Shown here piece after piece: positions 21,603 to 34,835 of a DNA stretch of 40,735 nt. The notes under the pieces were generated by a model. The model made no database searches. It was given only the letters and a program-made list of their open reading frames with translations, and was not told the DNA's origin. The stretch comes from an uncultured Ralstonia sp. (lineage in GTDB: Bacteria > Pseudomonadota > Gammaproteobacteria > Burkholderiales > Burkholderiaceae). The translations under genes were made by a program, and so were the position numbers. The DNA lies in assembly GCA_913056305.1 (NCBI GenBank), contig CAJXMR010000023.1, forward strand, positions 1 to 40,735, written 5' to 3'. Numbering within the stretch: position 1 is the stretch's first letter; each line of letters opens with the position of its first letter.

Positions 21603-22682
21603 CTATTGCACCGCCGGCGCAGGGGCCAGATCGACGCGCAGGGTGCCGTCCATGTCCATGCGCGTGGTGCCGCGCGCGGCCGCTTCGCGGTAGTGGTAGA
21701 GGTCGAAACGTAGCGGCTCGCGCGTGGACGAGTCGGTGACCAGCACGCGGCTGTTGGTCACCAGCACGTTGTACATCTTCAGGTCGCCCGACTGGATCCA
21801 GATGCGGCTGGCGGCGGTGGTCGGCGCCGGGGCGCACATCGGCGCGGCTGGGCCGAAGCCGAGCACCAGCCCGTCCGGCGTCACGCGGGCCGTCTTCATC
21901 TCGCCCGTGAGCCGTGGCGGCGGAAACACGGTGGTCTGGTCCAGCACCATGGTGTCGCCGTCGAGCTTGGCGCCGCTGCGATCGAGCGGGGCCAGCCCCG
22001 CCAGCTGCAGCCCCATCGATTTGAGCAGCCCCAGCGTCTGGACCCCCATTACGCCCAGGTCGGTGGGCGTGTAGACGAGGTAGCGCGACTCCTTGAGCGC
22101 CAGCGTGCCGCGCATGCCGAAGGGCAGCCACACGCCCGGGAAGTGGTTGCGCAGTTTGAGCCCGCCCGCCACGTCGAGCACCCCGTCACCGGGCGTGAGC
22201 GACAGCGCATTGAGCGAGCGCGGTGCGTAGTCCAGCAGGTAGGTGTTGAATAGCGCATCGAGCGAGGCCTTGGGCACCGTCACCTCGCCACCCAGGATGC
22301 GGATGTCGAACTGGCTCGGGTCGTCCATGTCGACGGGCTGGCCGGGCGTGTGGGGCACCAGTTGCGCGGTGAGCTGATGCACGTGGAAGCCGATGTCGCC
22401 GGTGATGCGGAAATCGACGTTGCGCATCTGCACCACGGGCGGCGCGCTGCGGGAGTCGCGTACGGCGGCATGCTGGTCGCCTGCGACGCGCGTGCCGCCA
22501 GCGGTCGGCTCGCAGCGCTGGCTCCATTGTTGGCGTACGCTGGCCAGGTCTTTGCGTTGCACGGCGGCCATGGGCGGTTCGGCGGCGCGGCACAAGGCGC
22601 TGGCCAGCAGGCCGGCCAGGCCGAGCGTCAGCAGCGCGAGGCGCAACGAGAAAGCGGCGAGGGCAAGGGCGGGGGCGATCAT
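21603..22682 (-). CDS. Exported protein, paralogue of the upstream gene, function unknown
   Basis: 359 residues with an N-terminal hydrophobic signal (about 8-33, ending SALCRAA). The body resembles the protein encoded at 22679-23809 over most of its length. Both have MRNVDF or LRHVDF, a GFxVxQL helix, PGxPxxxDD, a DALFNT or AALFNT helix, then WLPFGMRGTL or WVPIELRGPL, VFPPPRL or LFPPPAL, and TPDGLVLGFG or ARDGLVMQIG. The start ATG overlaps the stop of its paralogue (ATGA), so the two are translationally coupled and probably act together in the envelope. No known domain recognised. Confidence 0.78.
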   Translation of the reverse strand: MIAPALALAAFSLRLALLTLGLAGLLASALCRAAEPPMAAVQRKDLASVRQQWSQRCEPTAGGTRVAGDQHAAVRDSRSAPPVVQMRNVDFRITGDIGFHVHQLTAQLVPHTPGQPVDMDDPSQFDIRILGGEVTVPKASLDALFNTYLLDYAPRSLNALSLTPGDGVLDVAGGLKLRNHFPGVWLPFGMRGTLALKESRYLVYTPTDLGVMGVQTLGLLKSMGLQLAGLAPLDRSGAKLDGDTMVLDQTTVFPPPRLTGEMKTARVTPDGLVLGFGPAAPMCAPAPTTAASRIWIQSGDLKMYNVLVTNSRVLVTDSSTREPLRFDLYHYREAAARGTTRMDMDGTLRVDLAPAPAVQ

Positions 22683-23809
22683 GGCGCGGTCCTCTTGGCG
22701 AGTTGCACGGTGGTCTTGGCAGGGCGCGCGGCAAGCGTGTCGAACGAGGGCATCAGCACGCGGATGCCGCCGTCGGTCGAGAAGCGCAGCGAGCCGGCGC
22801 TCAACTGTTCGCGATAGCGGTACAGGTTGAACATGAACGGCTGCGACGGATCGGCAACGACGATGTCGATGCGCGCATTCATCGGCATCGAGCGCATGAA
22901 GCGGATGTCGCCGCCGCGAAAGAGGATGTACGGGCGCTGTGCGTCAGCTGCATTGGCCAGCGGCGGCATCTGCGGAGCGCCGTCGCCGATCTGCATGACC
23001 AGCCCGTCGCGCGCGACGCGGATGGCGGACAGCTTCAGGTCGAGCGCCGGCGGTGGGAACAGCTTGGGCACCTGCATGACGATCTCGCTGCCGGCGAGCT
23101 GCACCGCTGGCGTGGACACCGGCAGCAGGTCGGCCAGTTCGATATGCGCCGCGCCCATCAGCGCGCCGGCATCCTGGTTGCGCACCTTGACCACGTTGGG
23201 GCGGAAAACGATGGTCTGCGGGTCACGCAAGACGAGCGGGCCGCGTAGCTCGATCGGCACCCAGGCGCCGCGGCGGCGCATCTCGGCGCGCATGGTCAGC
23301 GTGCCGTCGTCGAGCGCGAAGGTGAAGCGCCGCAAGGGCGGCTCGCTGCCCGGCCCGCGCGCGAAGACGACGGTGTTGAACAGCGCTGCCATGCTGTCGG
23401 CGCTCACGCGCACGGTGCCGGACACGGGCTGCAGCGCGTAGGAGGACACGTCGTCAAGCCAGATCGGGTCGCCGGGCTGGCGCGGCACCATGCGCAGCGC
23501 GAGCTGGTCGACCAGGAAGCCGACGCCGCCGTCGAAGCGGAAATCGACGTGGCGCAGGTAGGAGATGGCATCCGGCTGGCCGGAGTCGCGCAGCGTGGTG
23601 GGGCGCACCTCGCGCGTGCCGATGCCGCCCACCGAGAATGGCGCGCGCGCCTGATGGCGGGCCTCCTCGAGCTGCCTGGCCTTGGCCGCCTCGATGCCGC
23701 CGGAGGCGCCATCACCGGCGCTCGCGCAGCTCTGCAGCGACAGCGCCGCACACAGGATGCCCGCTGCGCGGACGGCCCACCCACGTTGATGCAACCTCAA
23801 GTCCCACAT
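22679..23809 (-). CDS. Probable lipoprotein, paralogue of the downstream gene, function unknown
   Basis: 376 residues, start ATG 23809 with GAGGAG 8 nt upstream. Longer frames to 24082 run antisense through the MerR gene and are rejected. The signal peptide ends LSLQSCAS, a lipobox-like site with Cys at about residue 28, so a lipid anchor is likely. The body shares a chain of motifs with the 21603-22682 protein. It is the first gene of a two-gene operon, divergent from a MerR regulator (85 bp) that might control it. Function unknown. Confidence 0.78.
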   Translation of the reverse strand: MWDLRLHQRGWAVRAAGILCAALSLQSCASAGDGASGGIEAAKARQLEEARHQARAPFSVGGIGTREVRPTTLRDSGQPDAISYLRHVDFRFDGGVGFLVDQLALRMVPRQPGDPIWLDDVSSYALQPVSGTVRVSADSMAALFNTVVFARGPGSEPPLRRFTFALDDGTLTMRAEMRRRGAWVPIELRGPLVLRDPQTIVFRPNVVKVRNQDAGALMGAAHIELADLLPVSTPAVQLAGSEIVMQVPKLFPPPALDLKLSAIRVARDGLVMQIGDGAPQMPPLANAADAQRPYILFRGGDIRFMRSMPMNARIDIVVADPSQPFMFNLYRYREQLSAGSLRFSTDGGIRVLMPSFDTLAARPAKTTVQLAKRTAP

Positions 23810-23894
23810 CGACGGTCTCCTCGTCGTGAGAGGGCCGGAAACCACCCGGCGACTTGGCGCGGTCGTGTTGCCGCGCTCGTGTAGAATTTTTTGC

Positions 23895-24746
23895 ATGCCT
23901 GCCCGCAAACCAACCGGCGATGCCGGTCCGCCAGCCCAACCGCCCAGTGCGCCCGGTATGCCCGTGCGCGAGTTCACCATCGATGAGCTCGCGCGTGCGG
24001 CTGAGACCACCGTCCGCAACGTCCGCTCGTACCAGGACCGCGGCCTGCTCGACCCGCCCGAGCGGCGCGGCCGCGTGGGCATCTACACGCAGGCGCACCT
24101 GGGGCGGCTCAAGCTGATCAACCACCTGCTGGCGCGCGGCTACACGCTCGCCAACATCCAGGAACTGCTCAAGGCCATCGTCGAGGGCCACGATCTGCGC
24201 TCCATCCTCGGGCTCGAATCCGCCATCAGCAGCCCATGGTCGGAAGAGGCGCCCAAGCATTTTTCGCTGCTCGCGCTCGCCAAGCTATTCGGGCGATCCA
24301 TGTCTCGCCAGGCGCTGGCCCGCGCCATCGCACTCGGCCTGCTGGAGCCCGACGGCCTCGGCTACCTGGCCCGCAACCCGAAGGCGCTGATGGCGGGCTC
24401 GCAGATGGCGCGCGCCGGTTTCCCGCTGGTCGACGTGCTCGACATCATCGAGCGTGCGCGGCCGCATGCCCAGGCGGTGGCCGATGACCTCGTCGCCATG
24501 GTCGTGCGCGAGCTCGACAGATATGGCGAAGGCCAGCTGCCGCCGGTCGAGGACGTGCCGCGCCTGGTCGACGTGATCTGGCGCATCCGGCCGCTGGCGC
24601 TGGTGGCGGTCGAGGCCGAACTGATGCGCGCGCTCGAGATTGCCGCCAACAAGTACCTCGGCGACCGCGTGGCACAGGTCCTTGAGCATCTGCACGAACC
24701 GCCGGCGCCGAACGGGTCACGCGAGCCGCCCGCGTCGAAGTCTTAA
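23895..24746 (+). CDS. MerR family transcriptional regulator
   Basis: 283 residues. The winged-helix MerR DNA-binding domain is at about 26-95 (FTIDELARAAETTVRNVRSYQDRGLLDPPERRGRVGIYTQAHLGRLKLI). A long C-terminal helical region of about 185 residues contains no Cys cluster, so a metal sensor of the MerR/ZntR type is unlikely. An organic ligand or a protein-level signal is more probable. Start ATG 23895; a second ATG at 23958 is also possible, and both lack a clear Shine-Dalgarno. It is divergent from the paralogous envelope pair and convergent with the monooxygenase operon, so either could be its target. Confidence 0.88.
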   Translation: MPARKPTGDAGPPAQPPSAPGMPVREFTIDELARAAETTVRNVRSYQDRGLLDPPERRGRVGIYTQAHLGRLKLINHLLARGYTLANIQELLKAIVEGHDLRSILGLESAISSPWSEEAPKHFSLLALAKLFGRSMSRQALARAIALGLLEPDGLGYLARNPKALMAGSQMARAGFPLVDVLDIIERARPHAQAVADDLVAMVVRELDRYGEGQLPPVEDVPRLVDVIWRIRPLALVAVEAELMRALEIAANKYLGDRVAQVLEHLHEPPAPNGSREPPASKS

Positions 24747-24759
24747 GACGTTGTCTCCT

Positions 24760-24783
24760 GGCGCGCCCTGCGTGGGGCGCGCC
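24760..24783 (+). terminator. Hairpin between the MerR gene and the convergent operon
   Basis: A perfect 9-bp stem GGCGCGCCC/GGGCGCGCC with a 6-nt loop, between convergent genes. It has no clean T run on either strand, so terminator function is uncertain. Confidence 0.5.
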
Positions 24784-24813
24784 TCATCTATTTCTACGTT
24801 GCCTGCGACCGGA

Positions 24814-25710
24814 CTACGATCCAGCCGCGCCAGCCGATGACAGCTTGCGGCGGATCGACGGTGACGGTGCCTCGCCGTTGGCAGCGGCATAGGCCTCGAT
24901 TTCCGAGATCAGCTTGGGCAGGCGCTCCAGCGCCGCGCGGTTGTCCTCGTCCCACGGGTGGAACGACGGCCGGAAGTAATCCAGGAACTCCGGAATGATC
25001 TTGCGCAGCGGCGCCGGGTGGATCCACAGGAAGTGGAACGCTTTGCCCAGCCCGAGGAATTTGTGTTCGCAGGTGCGGTCGGCAAAGATCAGCCGCAGGT
25101 GCACGTAGAACACCATCGCCCAGAACGAGACCGTGGTCAGCAGCATGACCGACGTGCGCAGGATGTAGCGGCGCAGGCCCGGCTTGATGGCGAGGTTCCA
25201 CACGTCGTAGCTGACCGCCTTGTGCTCGGTCTCTTCCATGGCGTGCCACATCCAGACCTGACGGTAACCGTGCTGGGAGTTGCGCCCGAGGCCGTCGTCA
25301 TGCGCCAGCACCTGGTTGGCCAGCATGGCCGTGTAGTGCTCCAGCGCCACCGTCACCGCCAGCTGGTGCGACTTGGGCGTGTATTTGCGCAGCACGTTCA
25401 GGAACTTGCCGACGAAGCGGTCGATCCGGTTGGCGGGCAGGCCGGCGCGGTCGAGCAGGTCGTTGTACAGCACGTGCTCGCGCGTGTGCATGGCTTCCTG
25501 GCCGATGAAGCCGGCCACGGCCTGCTTCAGTTCCGGGTCGGTCACCAGGTGGCGGTAGTTGCGCACGCTGTCCATGAAGAAGCGCTCGCCTGTCGGGAAG
25601 AAGATCGACAGCGCGTTGAGGAAGTGGGTGACGTGGTTGCCTCGTTCGTGCCAGTTGCTGATGCGGTCGGCTGGCAGGTGAGGATGCACGTCGCGGCGGA
25701 CTGGCATCAT
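24814..25710 (-). CDS. PF10118-type predicted metal-dependent hydrolase
   Basis: 298 residues, the last gene of a four-gene operon. It is mostly helical, with His/Glu-rich helices: GQEAMHTREHVLYN (about 70-83), ALEHYTAMLANQ (about 120-131) and MWHAMEETEHKAVSYD (about 152-167). This EAxxH...EH...EExEH pattern suggests a ferritin-like di-metal site. Hydrophobic segments (TSVMLLTTVSFWAMVFYV) suggest membrane contact. The family is widely annotated as a predicted metal-dependent hydrolase without a proven reaction, and a di-iron oxidase or decarbonylase-like role fits the residues as well. Its ATG overlaps the stop of the alpha/beta hydrolase gene (ATGA). Confidence 0.8.
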   Translation of the reverse strand: MMPVRRDVHPHLPADRISNWHERGNHVTHFLNALSIFFPTGERFFMDSVRNYRHLVTDPELKQAVAGFIGQEAMHTREHVLYNDLLDRAGLPANRIDRFVGKFLNVLRKYTPKSHQLAVTVALEHYTAMLANQVLAHDDGLGRNSQHGYRQVWMWHAMEETEHKAVSYDVWNLAIKPGLRRYILRTSVMLLTTVSFWAMVFYVHLRLIFADRTCEHKFLGLGKAFHFLWIHPAPLRKIIPEFLDYFRPSFHPWDEDNRAALERLPKLISEIEAYAAANGEAPSPSIRRKLSSAGAAGS

Positions 25711-26771
25711 GGGCGGGTCTCCTGGAGAGCGGTCTCGGGGTGAGTGGCGGGGGTGCGGCCTTGTCCTTGTCCCTGCGCTTGTTCAAGGAAGGCGCAGAGG
25801 TCGGTGCCCACGCGCACGGGGTCCTCCTCCATCGGGATATGGCCGAGCGCCGGATACATGCGTAGCGTCGCGTGAGGGATGCGGCGGGCGAATTCGCCGG
25901 CGTGCGCGGGCGGGATCCACCGGTCGCGCTGTCCCCACAGGATCAGCGTCGGCACGCGGATGGCGGCCAGCACGCTGGTATCGACGCTGTCGAAATCGAA
26001 CTTCGACACCATCTTGCCGAAGGCGGAGCGGGCGCCGTCGGCGTAGAAGAACTCGGTATAGCGACGCAGGGTCGGCGCCGACACGCGGGCCGGGTCGCCG
26101 TACACGTCGCGCGTGGCGGCGCGCACAATGCCTTCGGGCAGCAGCCACGGCGTGGTCAGTCGCACCGGCAGGTGATTGAACAGGTCGAGGTAGACCGGCA
26201 GCTTCATCGGGAAGCCGGCGGAGTCGATCAGCACGAGTTTCTCGATGCGCTCCGGGTGGCGTGCGGCGTAGTCCCACGCCACCATGCCGCCCAGCGAGTT
26301 GCCGACGAGCGAGAGCTGGGTCAGGCCGAGCGAATCGATAAAGGCGTCGATGAAGTCGCGGTACAGCGGCAGCTCTGCGGTGCGCGGGCGGCCGTGCGCG
26401 TCGCGCAGTGGCCCGGTGATCCCGAACGGCGGCAGGTCCAGCCGGATCACGCGCCAACGCCGCGTGAGCTGCGGCAGCACGCCGTCCCACGTGTGCAGCG
26501 ACGCGCAGACACCGTGGATCAGCAGCAGCGTGCCTTCCGCGTTGGCGGGACCTTCATCGGTGTAGTGCACGCGCGTACCCATCAGCGGCAGGTAGCGCGA
26601 CTGCGGCTTGGCGTAGCGCGCGATCAGCACGTCGCGCGGGATGCTGCGCAGGCCGAGGCGGCCGGGGCTGAGCATGGCACGCGCGGCGTCGAGCAGCGTG
26701 GCGCGCCGGGGGCTGGCGTAGACCTCGCCCGAGGCGTTGCCGAGCGGCGGAGTCGATGCGGTGGTCTTCAT
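25707..26771 (-). CDS. Alpha/beta-hydrolase
   Basis: 354 residues, start ATG 26771. Canonical fold: oxyanion region LLIHGVCAS (about 83-91), nucleophile elbow VGNSLGG with Ser159, then Asp283 (GQRDRWIPP) and His311 (ALGHIPMEE), completing the triad. The N-terminal 60 residues are an extension before the core. It lies between an SDR and a ferritin-like hydrolase in an operon headed by a Baeyer-Villiger-type monooxygenase, so an esterase or lactonase acting on the monooxygenase product is the natural guess. The substrate is not determined by the sequence. Confidence 0.88.
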   Translation of the reverse strand: MKTTASTPPLGNASGEVYASPRRATLLDAARAMLSPGRLGLRSIPRDVLIARYAKPQSRYLPLMGTRVHYTDEGPANAEGTLLLIHGVCASLHTWDGVLPQLTRRWRVIRLDLPPFGITGPLRDAHGRPRTAELPLYRDFIDAFIDSLGLTQLSLVGNSLGGMVAWDYAARHPERIEKLVLIDSAGFPMKLPVYLDLFNHLPVRLTTPWLLPEGIVRAATRDVYGDPARVSAPTLRRYTEFFYADGARSAFGKMVSKFDFDSVDTSVLAAIRVPTLILWGQRDRWIPPAHAGEFARRIPHATLRMYPALGHIPMEEDPVRVGTDLCAFLEQAQGQGQGRTPATHPETALQETRP

Positions 26772-26781
26772 CGGCCGGTCT

Positions 26782-27672
26782 CTACTTGGCGCGGGCGGTA
26801 GCCGGCGCGGCCTCGTCGCGCAGGTTCTTCTTGCGTGTGCGGCGCGCCTTGAACACGACCAGCGCCTGGTAGGCGGCAGGCAGGATGCGCGCCATCGCGT
26901 CGGCGGCATAGGCATCCGGGCCGATCAGCACGCGGCGCTTGTTCTTGCGTACGCCGTCCAGGATCACGCTTGCCGCCTTCTCGGGGCGGGTGATGAAAAA
27001 CTTCTCGAACTCGTCCTTGCCTTGCTGCTCGTCGCGGACCAGGAAGCCGTTCATGCTCGGCGACATGCGGCTGGACTTGGCGATGTTGGTCTTGATGCCG
27101 CCCGGGTGTACGCAGGTGGCCGACACGCCGCAGTCCATCAGGTCCAGCTCCTGGCGCAGCGCGTCGGTGTAGCCGCGCACCGCGTATTTGCTGGCGTTGT
27201 AGGCGGCCATGCCGGGCTGCGCGAAGACGCCGAAGATGCTCGACGTGTTGACCACGTGCCCCTCGCCGGTGGCTTTGAGCAGCGGCAGGAAAGCCTTGGT
27301 GCCGTGCACGACGCCCCAGAAGTTGATGTTCATGATCCAGGCCAGCTCGTCGTCGTCCATGCCTTCGATCGTGCTAGATAGCGCCACGCCGGCGTTGTTG
27401 AAGATCAGGTTGACCTTGCCGTGCGCGGTGGCGGCTTCTTCGGCCCAGCGGTAGACGGCCGCGCGGTCGGCCACGTCCACGGCGTGGGTGGTGATGCGGA
27501 TGCGCTCGCCTTCATGCGCGCGGACGAGCTGCACGGTCTGCGCAAGCGCGGCCTCGTTGCGATCCGCCAGCGTCAGGTGGCAGCCCTCGCGTGCCAGGGC
27601 CAGCGCCAGCGCGCGGCCGATGCCCGACGCGGCACCGGTGATGGCGGCAACCTGGTTGTTGAACGACTTCAT
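26782..27672 (-). CDS. Short-chain dehydrogenase/reductase
   Basis: 296 residues. Classical SDR: NAD(P)-binding TGAASGIG (12-19), NNAG (92-95), catalytic Ser144/145 (NTSS), Tyr158 and Lys162 (YNASK), and PGGIKT after strand 6. The C-terminal extension (KARRTRKKNLRDEAA) is basic. Acidic Asp37 (LTLADRNE) after strand 2 points to NAD(H) preference. It is the second gene of the operon, ending 10 bp before the alpha/beta-hydrolase start. It probably oxidises an alcohol to the ketone used by the monooxygenase, or reduces the reverse. The direction is not known. Confidence 0.9.
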   Translation of the reverse strand: MKSFNNQVAAITGAASGIGRALALALAREGCHLTLADRNEAALAQTVQLVRAHEGERIRITTHAVDVADRAAVYRWAEEAATAHGKVNLIFNNAGVALSSTIEGMDDDELAWIMNINFWGVVHGTKAFLPLLKATGEGHVVNTSSIFGVFAQPGMAAYNASKYAVRGYTDALRQELDLMDCGVSATCVHPGGIKTNIAKSSRMSPSMNGFLVRDEQQGKDEFEKFFITRPEKAASVILDGVRKNKRRVLIGPDAYAADAMARILPAAYQALVVFKARRTRKKNLRDEAAPATARAK

Positions 27673-27753
27673 GACGTGGTCTCCTGTGGGCCGGCGCGTG
27701 GTGGAAAGGGGGCAGGTCGCGCCGGCACGGCCCCGTTCTGGGTTGGGTATGCG

Positions 27754-29373
27754 TCAGACGCGGTCGAGCGCTTCTTCGGCGGTGGTGTTCTGTGTGGCGG
27801 GCACGGTGCGCGCTGGCACGCGCCGCGGCGTGCCTTTGGGCGCGGGCAGCGCACGGGTGCGATAGTCGGCCAACCGGAAATGCGCGGTGGCGCGCCGGAA
27901 CTGCCAAGTGAAGCCCGGCCACAGCGTGGTGTTCTTGCCGGTCTTCGGATCGAGGTACCAGCTCACGCAGCCGCCTTCGGACCAGATCGCGTGGGCCAGC
28001 CGTTTCTGCAGGCCATCGTTGAAGCGGCGCTGCACATCCGGGCGCACGTCGATGGCCGCCACGCGATGCGCGCGCATCGACTTGAGCGCGTCCACCACAT
28101 ACGCCACCTGCGACTCGATCATGAACACCATCGACGAGTGGCCAAGCCCCGTGTTCGGGCCCACCACCATGAAGAAATTCGGAAAGCCCGCCACCGTGGT
28201 GCCCAGGTAGGCTTCGGCCCCGCCGCCCCAGGCATCGACCAGGTCGACGCCGCCCGTGCCCAGGACGGCGCCGCGCGGGAATGGATCGGTGGCGTGGAAG
28301 CCGGTGCCGAAGATCAGGCAATCGACCTCGCGCCGCGTGCCATCGGTGGTGACCACGGCATTCGGCTCGATGCGCGCGACGCCGGTGGTGATGACGTCGA
28401 CGTTCTGCCGCGTGAGCGACGGGTAGTAGTCGTTGGAGACCAGCACGCGCTTGCAGCCGATGGTGTAGTCGGGCGTGACCTTGTCGCGCAGGATCGGATC
28501 AGCGATGCGGCGCTTGATATGACGGCGCGCCATCAGCTCCACCGCCTTCATCAGCTTGGGGTTGACCACGAAGCCCAGCACGCGCGATTCGAGCATCCAG
28601 TAGATGCCGGTGCGCATCAGCTTTTGCGTGAAGGGCAGGTGGCGGAACAGCCAGTGCTCGGCGCGCGACACTTCGCGGTCGGGCTTGGGCAGGATCCACG
28701 GCGGGGTGCGCTGGTACAGGTCGAGCCGGCCCGCCTTGGGCGCGATCTGCGGCACGAACTGGATGGCCGAGGCACCGGTGCCGATCACGGCCACGCGCTT
28801 GCCGCGCAGGTCGTAGTCGTGCTCCCACAGCTGCGAGTGGAAGGCCTTGCCCTGGAAGGTGTCGATGCCGGGGATGTTCGGCCACGCCGGGCGGCTCAGG
28901 CCGCCCATGCCGGAGATCAGCGCACGGGCCCGGTAGCGGCGGCCGTCGGCCATGTCGAGATTCCACACGCCGGCGACATCGTCGAAGGCCGCGCGTGCCA
29001 GCGCATGGTTGAAGCGGATATGCCTGCGCACGCCAAACTGGTCGGTGCAGCGCTCCAGGTAGGCGCGGATTTCCGGCTGCGGCGAGAACATGCGCGACCA
29101 GTCCGGATTGGGCGCGAACGAGAACGAATACAGATGCGACTGCACATCGCACGCGCAGCCCGGGTAGTGGTTGTCGCGCCAGGTGCCGCCCACCGAGTCG
29201 GCCTTCTCGAAGACCACGAAATCGTCGATGCCGTGCTGCTTGAGCTGGATCGCCATGCCTAGCCCGGCAAAGCCGGTGCCGATGATGGCGATCTCGACCA
29301 GCTCAGGGGTGTCGCTGCTGCGTGCGGCCGAACCAAAGGCGTCGGCGCGCGGAAAGTCGGTCCGGGCGTTCAC
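27754..29373 (-). CDS. Flavin-dependent monooxygenase, Baeyer-Villiger type
   Basis: 539 residues, GTG start at 29373 with ACGGAG 7 nt upstream. FAD-binding GTGFAG at 32-37, the GGTWRDNHYPGCACD stretch (62-76) typical of class B monooxygenases, the Baeyer-Villiger fingerprint FQGKAFHSQLWEHD at 173-186, and NADPH-binding GTGASA at 198-203. It inserts one O2-derived atom next to a ketone, or oxygenates N or S, using NADPH. It is the first gene of an operon with SDR, hydrolase and PF10118 genes, an arrangement resembling the mymA-type clusters of actinobacteria. A promoter with palindromes lies directly upstream. Confidence 0.93.
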   Translation of the reverse strand: MNARTDFPRADAFGSAARSSDTPELVEIAIIGTGFAGLGMAIQLKQHGIDDFVVFEKADSVGGTWRDNHYPGCACDVQSHLYSFSFAPNPDWSRMFSPQPEIRAYLERCTDQFGVRRHIRFNHALARAAFDDVAGVWNLDMADGRRYRARALISGMGGLSRPAWPNIPGIDTFQGKAFHSQLWEHDYDLRGKRVAVIGTGASAIQFVPQIAPKAGRLDLYQRTPPWILPKPDREVSRAEHWLFRHLPFTQKLMRTGIYWMLESRVLGFVVNPKLMKAVELMARRHIKRRIADPILRDKVTPDYTIGCKRVLVSNDYYPSLTRQNVDVITTGVARIEPNAVVTTDGTRREVDCLIFGTGFHATDPFPRGAVLGTGGVDLVDAWGGGAEAYLGTTVAGFPNFFMVVGPNTGLGHSSMVFMIESQVAYVVDALKSMRAHRVAAIDVRPDVQRRFNDGLQKRLAHAIWSEGGCVSWYLDPKTGKNTTLWPGFTWQFRRATAHFRLADYRTRALPAPKGTPRRVPARTVPATQNTTAEEALDRV

Positions 29374-29412
29374 GTGGCGTCTCCGTGGGCGCCGTTTCAG
29401 CGCCTCTTAATG

Positions 29413-29469
29413 TGACATTGGTCGATGTCATCGTAGGGGGCGCTGCTGGGTGCGTCAATCGGTCGATTG
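29413..29469 (-). promoter_or_regulatory. Promoter and two palindromic operators of the monooxygenase operon
   Basis: On the minus strand TTGACG (29453-29458), a 17-bp spacer and TACGAT (29430-29435) form a good sigma70 promoter, about 57 bp before the GTG. The palindrome TGACAT-tggtcg-ATGTCA (29413-29430) touches the -10 box, and CAATCG-gt-CGATTG (29456-29469) touches the -35 box. Both contain AT(T/C)GGTCGAT, 41 bp apart. Repressor binding is inferred. Confidence 0.7.
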
Positions 29470-29553
29470 GAGACGCGGCTCTAAAAGCGGCGCGGCAGGC
29501 GTTTGAAACGGAATGCGCTTACAAATCCGGGACTTGCGCGCGATTGGGTAGGG

Positions 29554-33924
<4,371 letters not shown>

Positions 33925-33937
33925 GGTGCGCCTCGCT

Positions 33938-34606
33938 TCAGCCTTCTGCGCTGCCGAGCAGGCCGTGGCGCACGGCAAAGTCGAACAGCGCGGCTTCGGT
34001 GCTGAGCTGCAGCTTGCGCATGCCTTTCTGCTTTTGCGCGCTGATGGTTTTCACGCTGCGGTTCAGGCGCATGGCAATCTCGCTGACCGACAGGCCGGTC
34101 ACGTACAGGCGCAGCACTTCCAGCTCGCGCTTGCCGAGCAGGTTGATCGGATCGTTCTCGGGCGGTTCGGTCTCGGTGGAGCGCCGGATCAGCTTGGCGT
34201 CTAACTGCGGCGAGAGGTAGATGCGGTCCTCCAGCAGCGCGCAGAGGCCTTCCACGATGTGGCGCAGCTCGTCGGACTTGCTGACGATGACCTTGATGCC
34301 GGCGCGCAGGATGTTGCCCATCAGCACGCGCGTCTCGAGCATGGTCAGCACCATGATGCGCAGGTCCGGATGGCGGCGCTGCAGGAATTCGATCAGGACG
34401 ATGCCATCGCCGTAGCGGCTGCCAGGCATCGCGTAGTCGGTGATGATGATGTCGCAGTGCACCTGCTCGAGCAGGGACAGCAGCTCGTCGACGTTGGTGG
34501 CTTCGCCCGTCACTTCAAAGCCCGCGGTGTTGGTGACGAGGTGTCGCACGGCGGCCACCACGCCAGGATGGTCGTCGGCAATCACGAGTCGGACGGGCGC
34601 CTGCAT
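33938..34606 (-). CDS. BvgA/EvgA-like response regulator (LuxR/NarL family)
   Basis: 222 residues. The receiver domain is at 1-125 with IADDHP (acidic pair 11-12), phospho-acceptor Asp57 ([10 protein letters not shown]) and Lys in VSKSDE. The LuxR-type helix-turn-helix is at about 155-212 ([43 protein letters not shown]). It is the first gene of an operon with the BvgS-like kinase, whose HPt domain would pass phosphate to Asp57. BvgA-type regulators control virulence or surface genes. With the kinase broken in this sequence, the regulator may be unphosphorylated or fed by another donor. It is divergent from the CDF exporter. Confidence 0.92.
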   Translation of the reverse strand: MQAPVRLVIADDHPGVVAAVRHLVTNTAGFEVTGEATNVDELLSLLEQVHCDIIITDYAMPGSRYGDGIVLIEFLQRRHPDLRIMVLTMLETRVLMGNILRAGIKVIVSKSDELRHIVEGLCALLEDRIYLSPQLDAKLIRRSTETEPPENDPINLLGKRELEVLRLYVTGLSVSEIAMRLNRSVKTISAQKQKGMRKLQLSTEAALFDFAVRHGLLGSAEG

Positions 34607-34835
34607 GTCGATGCTTCTCCGTGAGGAAGGTGACGTGCGGCAACCTATTTGCCGCGCTATGAAGAATCGCCCATGCGGCTTGACGGGAAAATCGGAAAAA
34701 TCTTATTCATAGGCGGATGCCCGCATCGGTCTGGTGCAAAAGGGTTGCAACGTGTTGAGAATGCGCCTCTGTCGCAACTGCAAGACACATCTGCCGCGTG
34801 GCAAAATGCTCGCGATTTTTCAAAGGTTGCCGCTC

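Noticed and set aside
27421-29262. A 613-codon open frame on the plus strand
   Set aside because: Antisense to the monooxygenase and SDR genes, which have full motifs. No domain and no ribosome-binding site.
29430-29458. Monooxygenase promoter as a classical MerR target
   Set aside because: MerR targets usually have 19-20 bp between -35 and -10 with the dyad inside the spacer. Here the spacer is 17 bp and the dyads flank it.
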